NCBI GenBank assembly: GCA_003645385.1
Contig: QNEY01000022.1
Coordinates: forward strand, 1-12,532
Source: Gammaproteobacteria bacterium
GTDB taxonomy: Bacteria; Pseudomonadota; Gammaproteobacteria; Nitrosococcales; Methylophagaceae
Reading direction: 5' to 3'
DNA length: 12,532 nt
The position numbers and the translations under genes were made by a program. This document shows positions 6,412 to 12,532 of the stretch, one piece after another (within the stretch, counting starts at the first letter, position 1; each line of letters begins with the position of its first letter). The notes under the pieces were generated by a model. It searched no databases and was not told the origin of the DNA. It saw nothing but the letters and a program-made list of their open reading frames with translations.

Positions 6412-6855
6412 TTATTGATAGATTTTCCCTTGGTGTTTTATCCAGCCATCAGGATGACGTTTAGCTGGATCATGATGAGTCCAATGTATAACACCACCTT
6501 TTTGATTCCATTCGTATTCGCCATAAATAGTGACTGAATCTCCTTTGGTCAGGTCGTCTATTCTAGGTGCAAGATCAATATTATGGGCAATAAGAATAGT
6601 TCGACCATCGGTTAATTTGATGATAAATTTTTGATGACGGCTACCATCAAGATCATCACGTAGTAGTTTGATAACTTTCCCCATAACTTCAATTTGAACA
6701 TCACTTTGTTGCTGCTGGACAATATGTTCAATATTGTTTTTCTGCGTTGAGACTGAAGTAGCTTGTTCAGGTGAATATTTACTGGCAGCATAAGCTACGA
6801 CAATAAATGCAATGAGTAACCAGATACGATGTTTTTGACGTGATGCTTTTGACAT
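6412..6855 (-). CDS. DUF3465 family protein, membrane-anchored
   Basis: This 147-residue protein has one N-terminal hydrophobic segment (11-25) after a basic start, so the rest is probably periplasmic. Residues 55-147 match the DUF3465 pattern as I know it: GSRHQKFIIKL, TILIAHNIDLAP, GDSVTIYGEYEWN, and GGVIHWTHHDP with a C-terminal HPDGWIKHQGKIY. The predicted fold is a small beta barrel of OB type, and several His residues near the end could bind a metal. No function is established for the family. It is the first gene of a two-gene unit with the glycosylase and diverges from copA. Its ribosome site is weak. Whether it works with the glycosylase or the copper genes cannot be told from sequence. 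Confidence 0.85.
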   Translation of the reverse strand: MSKASRQKHRIWLLIAFIVVAYAASKYSPEQATSVSTQKNNIEHIVQQQQSDVQIEVMGKVIKLLRDDLDGSRHQKFIIKLTDGRTILIAHNIDLAPRIDDLTKGDSVTIYGEYEWNQKGGVIHWTHHDPAKRHPDGWIKHQGKIYQ

Positions 6856-6940
6856 AACAGTTAAATTTTTTGTTTAAAAAGTATTAGGAGTAGCTTACCT
6901 TGGATGGTGTCTATTTCATAATTTATAAGAATGGAGTAAT

Positions 6941-6970
6941 TTGAGCTTACAGATTGTCAAAAAATATAGT
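6941..6970 (+). promoter_or_regulatory. Probable copA promoter with a CopR/CusR-like dyad
   Basis: TTGAGC (6941-6946) and TATAGT (6965-6970) are 18 bases apart, a plausible sigma-70 promoter about 20 bases before the copA start. Within the spacer lies TTACA-GAT-TGTCA (6947-6959). It resembles the TGACA/TGTCA half-sites of copper two-component regulators (CusR/CopR), with one mismatch and a 3-base centre. No copRS or cueR gene is in the window, so the regulator is unknown. Confidence 0.4.
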
Positions 6971-6996
6971 AAGAGATACCGTTCAGTAGGTTGGCA

Positions 6997-8799
6997 ATGA
7001 AAAAATATGAGAAATCTCTAAGGACTTTAACAACACGAAGACGTTTTGTCTTGGGAGCATCGACGGCCTTAGTCGGTATTACTTTGCCTTGGTCAAGATT
7101 CACATTTGCTGATAGTCAGCCAACTTACACTCCAACTTTGCGAGGTCAGAACTTTAATCTAGATATTGGCTATCAAACAGTTAACTTCACTGGTAATAAA
7201 CGGGTTGCAACTACTATTAACAGTTCCTTACCTGCACCAATCTTACGTTGGAAACAGGGTGAGAAAGTTACTATAAAGGTTACCAATCATCTGGCTCATG
7301 ATAGTTCGATCCATTGGCATGGCATGATCTTGCCAACTAATATGGATGGAGTGCCGGGCTTGAGTTATACAGGTATTAAACCCGGCGAGACTTTTGAATA
7401 TCAGTTTGATGTTAAGCAAAGTGGAACCTATTGGTATCACAGCCATTCTGGCTTTCAGGAGCAAACAGGTATGTATGGTGCGATAGTGATTGATCCAGCT
7501 GAACCTGATCCTGTCGAATGTGATCGTGATTACGTAGTGGTATTGTCAGATTGGACTGATGAAGATCCAACTGATGTTTATGCCAAACTGAAAAAGAAAA
7601 GCCATTATTACAATATGAAAGAACGTACCTTTAATGATGTATGGTCTGACGTGAAGGAAAAGGGTGTGGCTCAGAATCTCCGTGATCGTGAAATGTGGAA
7701 TGATATGAGAATGTCTGATCGAGATATATCAGATGTTACAGGAATGACATATACCTTTTTGATTAATGGACAAACTCCAGAACAAGCTTGGACTGGATTA
7801 TTTGAAAAAGGTGACAAGGTTCGACTTCGGTTTATTAATGCTGCAGCGATGACCTTATTTGATGTGCGAATTCCTAATATGAAAATGACTGTAGTAGCTG
7901 CGGATGGTCAGAATATTGAACCAGTAACCGTGGATGACTTTCGTATAGGTGTGGCAGAAACTTATGATGTTATTGTCGAACCTGAGGCTGACCAAGCACA
8001 TACAATTTTTGCTCAAGCAATAGACAGGACGGGTTTTGCTTATGGTGTGTTGACACCTGACTTAAATTTAAATTCTGAATTACCTGAACTTGATCCAGTT
8101 CCTATCCTGACCATGGCTGATATGGGCATGAATCACGGAGATATGAATAATGATTCAATGATAGATATGTCTGAACATTCTGGACATCAAATGGATCATT
8201 CCATGCATATGGAAATGGAGAACACTTCTGTAAAAATGGGATCGGGCTTGGCTGGTTTTGGCAGTTCAAATCCAATAGTTCATCAGGATACAGAATTTGG
8301 CCCACATGTGGATATGAGAGCTGAAATGCCAATGCATAAGATAGATGATCCCGGTATTGGATTACGTCAGCATGGCCAATTGTATGGACGTAAAGTATTA
8401 ACATATGCTGACATACAAAATTTATATCCAACCCATGATCCACGAGAACCCACACGAGAAATCGAACTACATCTTACTGGAAATATGAAGCGTTATATGT
8501 GGTCAATTAATGGGGTTAAATATGTAGATGCAGAGCCTATTAGATTGAAATTTGGTGAACGAGTACGGTTTACTTTGATCAATGACACCATGATGAACCA
8601 TCCTATGCATTTACATGGTATGTGGAGTGAGTTGGAAACTGGTGATGCTAAATTTATCCCACGTAAACACACAGTAATTGTTCAACCAGGCTCTAAAATT
8701 AGCTATTTAGTGACTGCAGATGCCAAAGGTCGATGGGCTTATCATTGTCATTTGATGTATCACATGCTGGCAATGTTCCGAGAGGTGAATGTCTCATAA
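6997..8799 (+). CDS. copA: CopA/PcoA-type multicopper oxidase, copper resistance
   Basis: This 600-residue periplasmic oxidase is thought to oxidise Cu(I) and bind copper. A Tat signal holds RRR at 14-16 (RRRFVLG) with likely cleavage after A38. Three cupredoxin domains carry all four copper motifs: HWHG at 106-109, HSH at 148-150, HPMHLHG at 535-541, and HCHLMYHMLAM at 583-593 with type-1 Cys584 and axial Met593. A Met/His-rich insert at 373-415 (MADMGMNHGDM and similar) is the copper-collecting region typical of CopA/PcoA. I chose the ATG at 6997 because AGTAGG lies 6 bases upstream. A TTG at 6991 in frame is possible but lies against that site. Its TAA overlaps the copB ATG by one base. 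The Tat signal means it is exported folded. Confidence 0.95.
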   Translation: MKKYEKSLRTLTTRRRFVLGASTALVGITLPWSRFTFADSQPTYTPTLRGQNFNLDIGYQTVNFTGNKRVATTINSSLPAPILRWKQGEKVTIKVTNHLAHDSSIHWHGMILPTNMDGVPGLSYTGIKPGETFEYQFDVKQSGTYWYHSHSGFQEQTGMYGAIVIDPAEPDPVECDRDYVVVLSDWTDEDPTDVYAKLKKKSHYYNMKERTFNDVWSDVKEKGVAQNLRDREMWNDMRMSDRDISDVTGMTYTFLINGQTPEQAWTGLFEKGDKVRLRFINAAAMTLFDVRIPNMKMTVVAADGQNIEPVTVDDFRIGVAETYDVIVEPEADQAHTIFAQAIDRTGFAYGVLTPDLNLNSELPELDPVPILTMADMGMNHGDMNNDSMIDMSEHSGHQMDHSMHMEMENTSVKMGSGLAGFGSSNPIVHQDTEFGPHVDMRAEMPMHKIDDPGIGLRQHGQLYGRKVLTYADIQNLYPTHDPREPTREIELHLTGNMKRYMWSINGVKYVDAEPIRLKFGERVRFTLINDTMMNHPMHLHGMWSELETGDAKFIPRKHTVIVQPGSKISYLVTADAKGRWAYHCHLMYHMLAMFREVNVS

Positions 8800-9500
8800 T
8801 GCATCGAATATTCACCTTGTTATTAGTTTGTATGGTGATTCCATCATCATATGCTGCGGGAATGGTTGATGATCCTATGCTAACTATGGTTAAGGTTGAT
8901 CAATTGGAAATCACTGATATTGGTGATGACAATGATCTGGCATGGGATGCTCAAGCTTGGGTAGGTAAAGATTTAAATAAACTATGGTTTAAAACTGAGG
9001 GTGAGCGAGTTGACAATGATTTTGAAGAAGTAGAAGTCCAGTTACTTTATAGTCGAGCGATTGCTAGTTATTGGGATGCCCAAATTGGCTGGCGACATGA
9101 TATTAAACCTAAACCAACACGAGATTGGTTAGCCGTTGGAGTGCAAGGTTTAGCTCCCTATTTTTTTGAAACAGATATTGCTTTGTTTGTTGGAGATGCT
9201 GGGAATGTTGGGTTAAGAACTAAGTTTGAATATGAATTTATGTTCACTCAAAAATGGATCTTAACACCTAAGTTTGAAGCGAATTTATTCAGTAAAAAGG
9301 ACAAACATGTAGAAACTGGAAGTGGTTTATCTGATGTCAATTTAGGTTTAAGATTGCGTTATGAAATAAAGCGTGAGTTTGCCCCATATATCGGTATTGA
9401 GTGGGACAAACGTTATGGGGATACTGCTGATTTTGCACGAGATGAAGGTGATGATGTCTCTGAAACACGATGGGTTGCAGGTATACGGATCTGGTTTTAA
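8799..9500 (+). CDS. copB: CopB/PcoB-type outer-membrane copper resistance protein
   Basis: This 233-residue protein has a Sec signal, MHRIFTLLLVCMVIPSSYA, with cleavage after A19. The mature part is made of alternating strands (LWFKTEGERV, EVEVQLLYSRAI, WDAQIGWRHDIKP, WLAVGVQGLAPY) and ends in Phe (RIWF), as outer-membrane barrels do. These strands match the CopB family core. It lacks the long Met/His-rich N-terminal stretch of Pseudomonas CopB and is shorter; the region after the signal has only a few Met (MVDDPMLTM). The frame stays open upstream to 8733 inside copA, but the ATG at 8799 has GAGAGGTGA about 10 bases before it and gives the signal peptide. It is coupled to copA through TAATG. 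Confidence 0.9.
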   Translation: MHRIFTLLLVCMVIPSSYAAGMVDDPMLTMVKVDQLEITDIGDDNDLAWDAQAWVGKDLNKLWFKTEGERVDNDFEEVEVQLLYSRAIASYWDAQIGWRHDIKPKPTRDWLAVGVQGLAPYFFETDIALFVGDAGNVGLRTKFEYEFMFTQKWILTPKFEANLFSKKDKHVETGSGLSDVNLGLRLRYEIKREFAPYIGIEWDKRYGDTADFARDEGDDVSETRWVAGIRIWF

Positions 9501-9520
9501 TAAAAACCAAGTTCTTTTAG
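9492..9520 (+). terminator. Weak hairpin at the copB stop
   Basis: TGGTTTT (9492-9498) pairs with AAAACCA (9503-9509) around AATA, and TTCTTTT follows 3 bases later. The stem has few G-C pairs and includes the end of copB. It could act as a weak intrinsic terminator between copB and the sulfite reductase operon. Confidence 0.35.
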
Positions 9521-9529
9521 ATGATTATC

Positions 9530-9584
9530 ATATATTAATATATAGATTTATAATTTCCTGTTATATGCAGTGATCACTTATAAT
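9530..9584 (+). promoter_or_regulatory. Promoter region of the sulfite reductase operon
   Basis: A consensus -10, TATAAT (9579-9584), lies 31 bases before the start codon. The bases 16-18 upstream of it (around TTCCTG) do not resemble a -35, as expected for an activator-dependent promoter. Upstream dyads are a 14-bp AT palindrome at 9530-9543, TATAA-N7-TTATA at 9549-9565 and the palindrome GTGATCAC at 9570-9577. CysB is the likely activator by pathway logic; the site itself is not proven. Confidence 0.45.
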
Positions 9585-9615
9585 AATCGTCTGTTTATGA
9601 CTATAGAGACATTAG

Positions 9616-11268
9616 ATGTATCAATACGATCATTATGATCAGACGATGCTTGATCAACGTGTAACACAATATCGCGATCAAACCCGTCGGTTTTTAGCCG
9701 GAGAATTGACTGAAGAACAGTTTCGTCCTTTACGATTAATGAATGGCTTGTACGTTCAGATTCATGCGCCAATGCTGCGTGTTGCTATCCCTTACGGGCT
9801 TTTATCATCAAGACAAGTTCGGAAAATGGCAGATATTTCACGTCGCTACGATAAAGGCTATATCCACTTCACAACACGACAAAACTTTCAGCTTAATTGG
9901 CCTGCATTAGAGACCGTGCCGGATATTTTAGCTGAATTAGCTTCTGTACAAATGCATGCTATCCAGAGTAGCGGTAACTGTATTCGTAATACAACATCTG
10001 ATCAGTTGGCTGGTGTGTGTGAAGGTGAAATTGAAGATCCACGTCCATGGTGTGAAATTATTCGTCAATGGTCCACTTTCCATCCTGAATTCGCATATCT
10101 ACCACGTAAATTTAAGATTGCAGTGATTGGTAACAATGAAGATCGGGCTGCTACTCAACTACATGATATTGGCTTACATCTTGTTACGAATCATGAAGGT
10201 GAGGTCGGCTTTGAAGTACTTGTCGGCGGTGGTTTGGGTCGCACTCCAATCCTTGGACAACAAATTCGTCCATTCCTTGAAAAGAAAGATTTATTATCAT
10301 ATTTAGAAGCGATTTTGCGTGTTTATAATCGTTTAGGACGTCGTGATAACAAATATAAAGCACGTATCAAGATTACTGTTCGTGAGCATGGTATTAACCA
10401 TATACGTGAGTTAGTTGATGCAGAATGGGTGCAAATTCGCCAGCAACTTGAGCTGGAAGAAAAAGAAATCGAACGGGTAAAACAATATTTTACTGAACCA
10501 GATTATGACGTGACAGCATCTAACGATGAAAGTTATGTACAAATGCAGCACGAAGATGCCTTATTTGCACGCTGGGTAAAACAAAATGTAGTCGACCATA
10601 AGATAGCTGGCTATAAAATTGCTTATATCTCATTGAAATCACCACAGAGTCCGCCAGGTGATGTGTCTGCTGAGCAGTTGGATATCATCTCCGATCTGGC
10701 AGATGAATTCAGTTTAGGCGAAATTCGTTCTACTCATAACCAGAATTTATTACTCAGTGATGTTAAACAAGGTGATATGTATGCTTTATGGTTACGCCTT
10801 CAAGCTGAAGGATTGGCCACAGCTAATATGAATACACTGACGGATATAATTTGTTGCCCAGGTTTGGACTTTTGTGGATTGGCAAATGCGAGATCTATTC
10901 CATTAGCTAAAGAAATTAACGAACGTTTTGATGATTTGGATTATCTCTATGATTTAGGTGATATCAAAATAAAAATGTCAGGCTGTATGAATGGGTGTGC
11001 ACATCAAAGTGTCGGCCATATTGGTATTTTGGGTGTCGATAAAAAAGGTGAAGAGTGGTATCAATTCACCCTCGGTGGAAGTTCCGAGGCTGATGCTTCA
11101 TTGGGACAGCGATTAGGTCGAGCCATTCCTCAAGATCAAGTGGTGGATACTGTTGCTAAATTGTTGGATGTGTTTAAAGAGCTACGCCAGCAAGATGAAC
11201 CATTTTTAGCCACAGTTAGACGTGTGGGTGTCGATCCATTTAAGGAACGTGTTTATGCAGATAATTAA
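9616..11268 (+). CDS. cysI: Siroheme 4Fe-4S sulfite reductase hemoprotein (CysI-like)
   Basis: This 550-residue cytoplasmic enzyme is of the nitrite/sulfite reductase family, reducing sulfite to sulfide with six electrons. It has two ferredoxin-like half repeats, with HFTTRQNFQLNW near residue 89 and SSGNCIRNTT in the first half. The cluster and siroheme ligands are C414-x5-C420 (CPGLDFC) and C457-x3-C461 (CMNGC). The length fits the single-chain type found in Pseudomonas. It overlaps a DUF934 gene by 14 bases, a pairing known for assimilatory sulfite reductases, and the rest of the window assimilates sulfate. A nitrite reductase is the alternative, but no nitrate genes are near. No CysJ flavoprotein is present, so the electron donor is not visible. 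GAGA lies 6 bases before the ATG. Confidence 0.92.
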   Translation: MYQYDHYDQTMLDQRVTQYRDQTRRFLAGELTEEQFRPLRLMNGLYVQIHAPMLRVAIPYGLLSSRQVRKMADISRRYDKGYIHFTTRQNFQLNWPALETVPDILAELASVQMHAIQSSGNCIRNTTSDQLAGVCEGEIEDPRPWCEIIRQWSTFHPEFAYLPRKFKIAVIGNNEDRAATQLHDIGLHLVTNHEGEVGFEVLVGGGLGRTPILGQQIRPFLEKKDLLSYLEAILRVYNRLGRRDNKYKARIKITVREHGINHIRELVDAEWVQIRQQLELEEKEIERVKQYFTEPDYDVTASNDESYVQMQHEDALFARWVKQNVVDHKIAGYKIAYISLKSPQSPPGDVSAEQLDIISDLADEFSLGEIRSTHNQNLLLSDVKQGDMYALWLRLQAEGLATANMNTLTDIICCPGLDFCGLANARSIPLAKEINERFDDLDYLYDLGDIKIKMSGCMNGCAHQSVGHIGILGVDKKGEEWYQFTLGGSSEADASLGQRLGRAIPQDQVVDTVAKLLDVFKELRQQDEPFLATVRRVGVDPFKERVYADN

Positions 11269-11737
11269 AGATCAGGAAATCGTCGATGACAATTGGTTGC
11301 ACCTGGAAGATGAAGCTGAATTAATTGCTGGTGACTTTACTGTTTCATTAGCACGCTGGCAAGCTGAACATGACACCTTAAATAAGCATGAGGCCGGTTT
11401 AGGATTGCGTTTAAGTGGTGATGATCCATTGGAAGAAATCGTACCTGATTTATTCAGGTTTTCTTTGATTGTCCTGAGATTCCCCGCTTTCACTGATGGC
11501 CGCTGTTATTCATTTGCACGATTGCTACGTGATCGTTATGGTTTTAAAGGTGAGATTAGAGCACAAGGTGACATATTGCATGACCAACTGTTTTATATGA
11601 CACAATGTGGGATTAACAGTTTTGAGATGGCAAACCCAAATAGACTGGCATCAGCTATGTCAGCATTTGAGGATTTTAGTGAAAGTTATCAAGCTACAGT
11701 ATTGAAGCCTGAACCGTTGTATCGTCGTCGTCCATAA
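11255..11737 (+). CDS. DUF934 family protein, sulfite reductase partner
   Basis: This 160-residue protein matches the DUF934 family (COG3749), which is annotated as probably involved in sulfite reduction because it is regularly encoded beside CysI. Recognisable blocks are FPAFTDGR at 76-83, then ARLLRDRYGFKGEIRAQGD and the DQLFYMTQCG segment with Cys118. There is no signal peptide, membrane segment or cluster-type cysteine group. I chose the ATG at 11255, inside the end of cysI, because AAGGA (11242-11246) lies 8 bases before it. An earlier start in the frame at 11222 has no such support. A role in electron delivery or in assembly of CysI is inference. Confidence 0.9.
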   Translation: MQIIKDQEIVDDNWLHLEDEAELIAGDFTVSLARWQAEHDTLNKHEAGLGLRLSGDDPLEEIVPDLFRFSLIVLRFPAFTDGRCYSFARLLRDRYGFKGEIRAQGDILHDQLFYMTQCGINSFEMANPNRLASAMSAFEDFSESYQATVLKPEPLYRRRP

Positions 11738-11768
11738 TTCATCTTTTCGCAATGGTGGTATTAAAAAC

Positions 11769-11788
11769 CTGCTGAGAAAGTAGCTTTT
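11769..11788 (+). terminator. Possible weak terminator after the sulfite reductase operon
   Basis: CTGCT (11769-11773) pairs with AGTAG (11779-11783), using one G-T pair, around the loop GAGAA, and CTTTT follows. The stem is short. The rest of the gap up to 11958 is AT-rich. It holds a small dyad TTACA-TCG-TGTAA (11858-11870) and a bulged hairpin at 11898-11927, with no open frame or RNA gene I recognise. Confidence 0.3.
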
Positions 11789-11958
11789 GGATGGGCTAAG
11801 CTTAAAGGGGAGAAATACAGGTATGCCTTCCTACAAAAACAATCTAAAAATATTCACTTACATCGTGTAAACTGCGATTTTTTAGAATGCTATCGACTTG
11901 CCATGACGAAAAATGTTTTTCATGCAAAGCTCTTTTTGAAAATAAAGGAACGGACTTA

Positions 11959-12532
11959 ATGGCAGTTTATGCAATAGGCGATGTCCAAGGCTGCTTTGAC
12001 GAATTGTTAAAATTGTTGGATTTGGTTCATTTCGATCCAAAGCATGATCAAATATGGCTGGCAGGCGATTTAGTCAATCGAGGTCCAAAGTCTGCGGAAG
12101 TAATACGTTTTGCTCGCAAGATGGGTAAAAAACGAGTGAAAGTGGTATTGGGTAATCATGACCTTCATTTGCTGGCAACTGCAGCTGGTGTGAATGAGCA
12201 TCAACATCGAATGGATACTATGGATTCGGTGTTAGATGCTGATGACCGTGATGAATTAATCACTTGGCTACGCCATCAGCCCTTATTTTATCATGATTCA
12301 GATCTTAAATTTAGTATGGTACATGCCGGATTACCCCCACAATGGACTATTAAGAAGGCACGGAAAAAGGCTAAAGAAGTTGAAGCTATTCTGCAGAGTG
12401 ATAATTGGCAAGATTTTTTCAAACATATGTATGGTAATCAGCCTGATATATGGTCTAAAAAACTCACTGGCTGGGATAGATTACGCTACATAACTAACTG
12501 CTTTACCCGACTGCGTTATTGTCATGAAGATG
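11959..12532 (+). CDS. apaH: Symmetrical bis(5'-nucleosyl)-tetraphosphatase ApaH (5' part)
   Basis: The frame is open from 11959 to the window end: 191 complete codons of about 270-280, truncated only by the edge. ApaH splits diadenosine tetraphosphate into two ADP and also decaps Np4-RNA. The phosphoesterase motifs are GDVQGC at 7-12, GDLVNRG at 36-42 and GNHDLH at 65-70, with VHAGLPPQW near 121 and FTRLRYC at the end. The first motif has Gln where E. coli has His (GDVHGC). I recall the Gln form also in Pseudomonas ApaH, so it is a lineage variant and not a defect. AAAGGAA ends about 8 bases before the ATG. The gene lies 221 bases after the DUF934 gene, probably with its own promoter. Confidence 0.95.
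   Translation, partial: MAVYAIGDVQGCFDELLKLLDLVHFDPKHDQIWLAGDLVNRGPKSAEVIRFARKMGKKRVKVVLGNHDLHLLATAAGVNEHQHRMDTMDSVLDADDRDELITWLRHQPLFYHDSDLKFSMVHAGLPPQWTIKKARKKAKEVEAILQSDNWQDFFKHMYGNQPDIWSKKLTGWDRLRYITNCFTRLRYCHED

Noticed and set aside
8102..8455. Minus-strand 117-codon open frame inside copA
   Set aside because: It is the shadow of a well-supported copA segment and has no recognisable domain or ribosome site.
8733..8798. Upstream extension of the copB frame
   Set aside because: It would overlap copA by 67 bases and place residues before an obvious signal peptide; the ATG at 8799 has a good ribosome site.
11222..11254. Earlier start for the DUF934 gene
   Set aside because: There is no ribosome site there, while AAGGA is 8 bases before the ATG at 11255.
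11898..11927. Bulged AT-rich hairpin before apaH
   Set aside because: The stem is mostly A-T with bulges, has no clean T tract and no match to a known RNA; it could occur by chance in AT-rich DNA.
12293..12493. Plus-strand 66-codon open frame near the right edge
   Set aside because: It lies in another frame of the well-supported apaH gene.
1..12532. CRISPR arrays, insertion sequences, integrase or toxin-antitoxin genes, tRNA or rRNA
   Set aside because: None was seen on reading both strands; the inverted repeats present are single dyads at promoters or terminators.

Overview
The window looks like chromosomal DNA of an AT-rich gammaproteobacterium. The Cys proteins closely resemble gammaproteobacterial CysB, CysD and CysN, the sulfite reductase is paired with a DUF934 protein as in Pseudomonas-like genomes, and an ApaH gene sits at the right edge. 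A methylotroph or sulfur-bacterium relative such as Methylophaga is a guess from overall character, not something the sequence proves.

Layout from left to right. (1) Positions 1-250 hold a TPP riboswitch on the minus strand, with a promoter-like box upstream. Its regulated gene lies off the left edge. (2) On the minus strand follow a small orphan zinc-ribbon protein and cysB. (3) Diverging from cysB is a tightly packed plus-strand operon: TSUP-family permease, TusA-like sulfur carrier, cysH, cysD, cysN. The 125-base cysB/permease gap is full of dyads, including a perfect 14-bp inverted repeat. (4) A strong bidirectional hairpin separates cysN from a convergent minus-strand pair, a family-6 hypoxanthine-DNA glycosylase and a DUF3465 membrane-anchored protein. 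(5) Diverging from these is copA-copB, a periplasmic multicopper oxidase and an outer-membrane copper-resistance protein. (6) A second sulfur cluster follows: a siroheme sulfite reductase hemoprotein (cysI-like) overlapping a DUF934 gene. (7) The 5' part of apaH runs off the right edge.

The sulfur genes form one pathway. The permease imports a sulfur oxyanion, CysDN makes APS, a 4Fe-4S-type CysH reduces APS directly to sulfite (there is no APS kinase here), and the CysI/DUF934 pair reduces sulfite to sulfide. No cysJ flavoprotein is present. CysB is the natural regulator of both arms. The copper genes interrupt the two sulfur blocks and have their own promoter.

No CRISPR array, insertion sequence, tRNA, rRNA or prophage gene was seen. 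The least explained items are the zinc-ribbon protein next to cysB, the overlapping permease/TusA pair inside the sulfate operon, the DUF934 partner of sulfite reductase, and the three-way base-pairing arrangement below the TPP aptamer.
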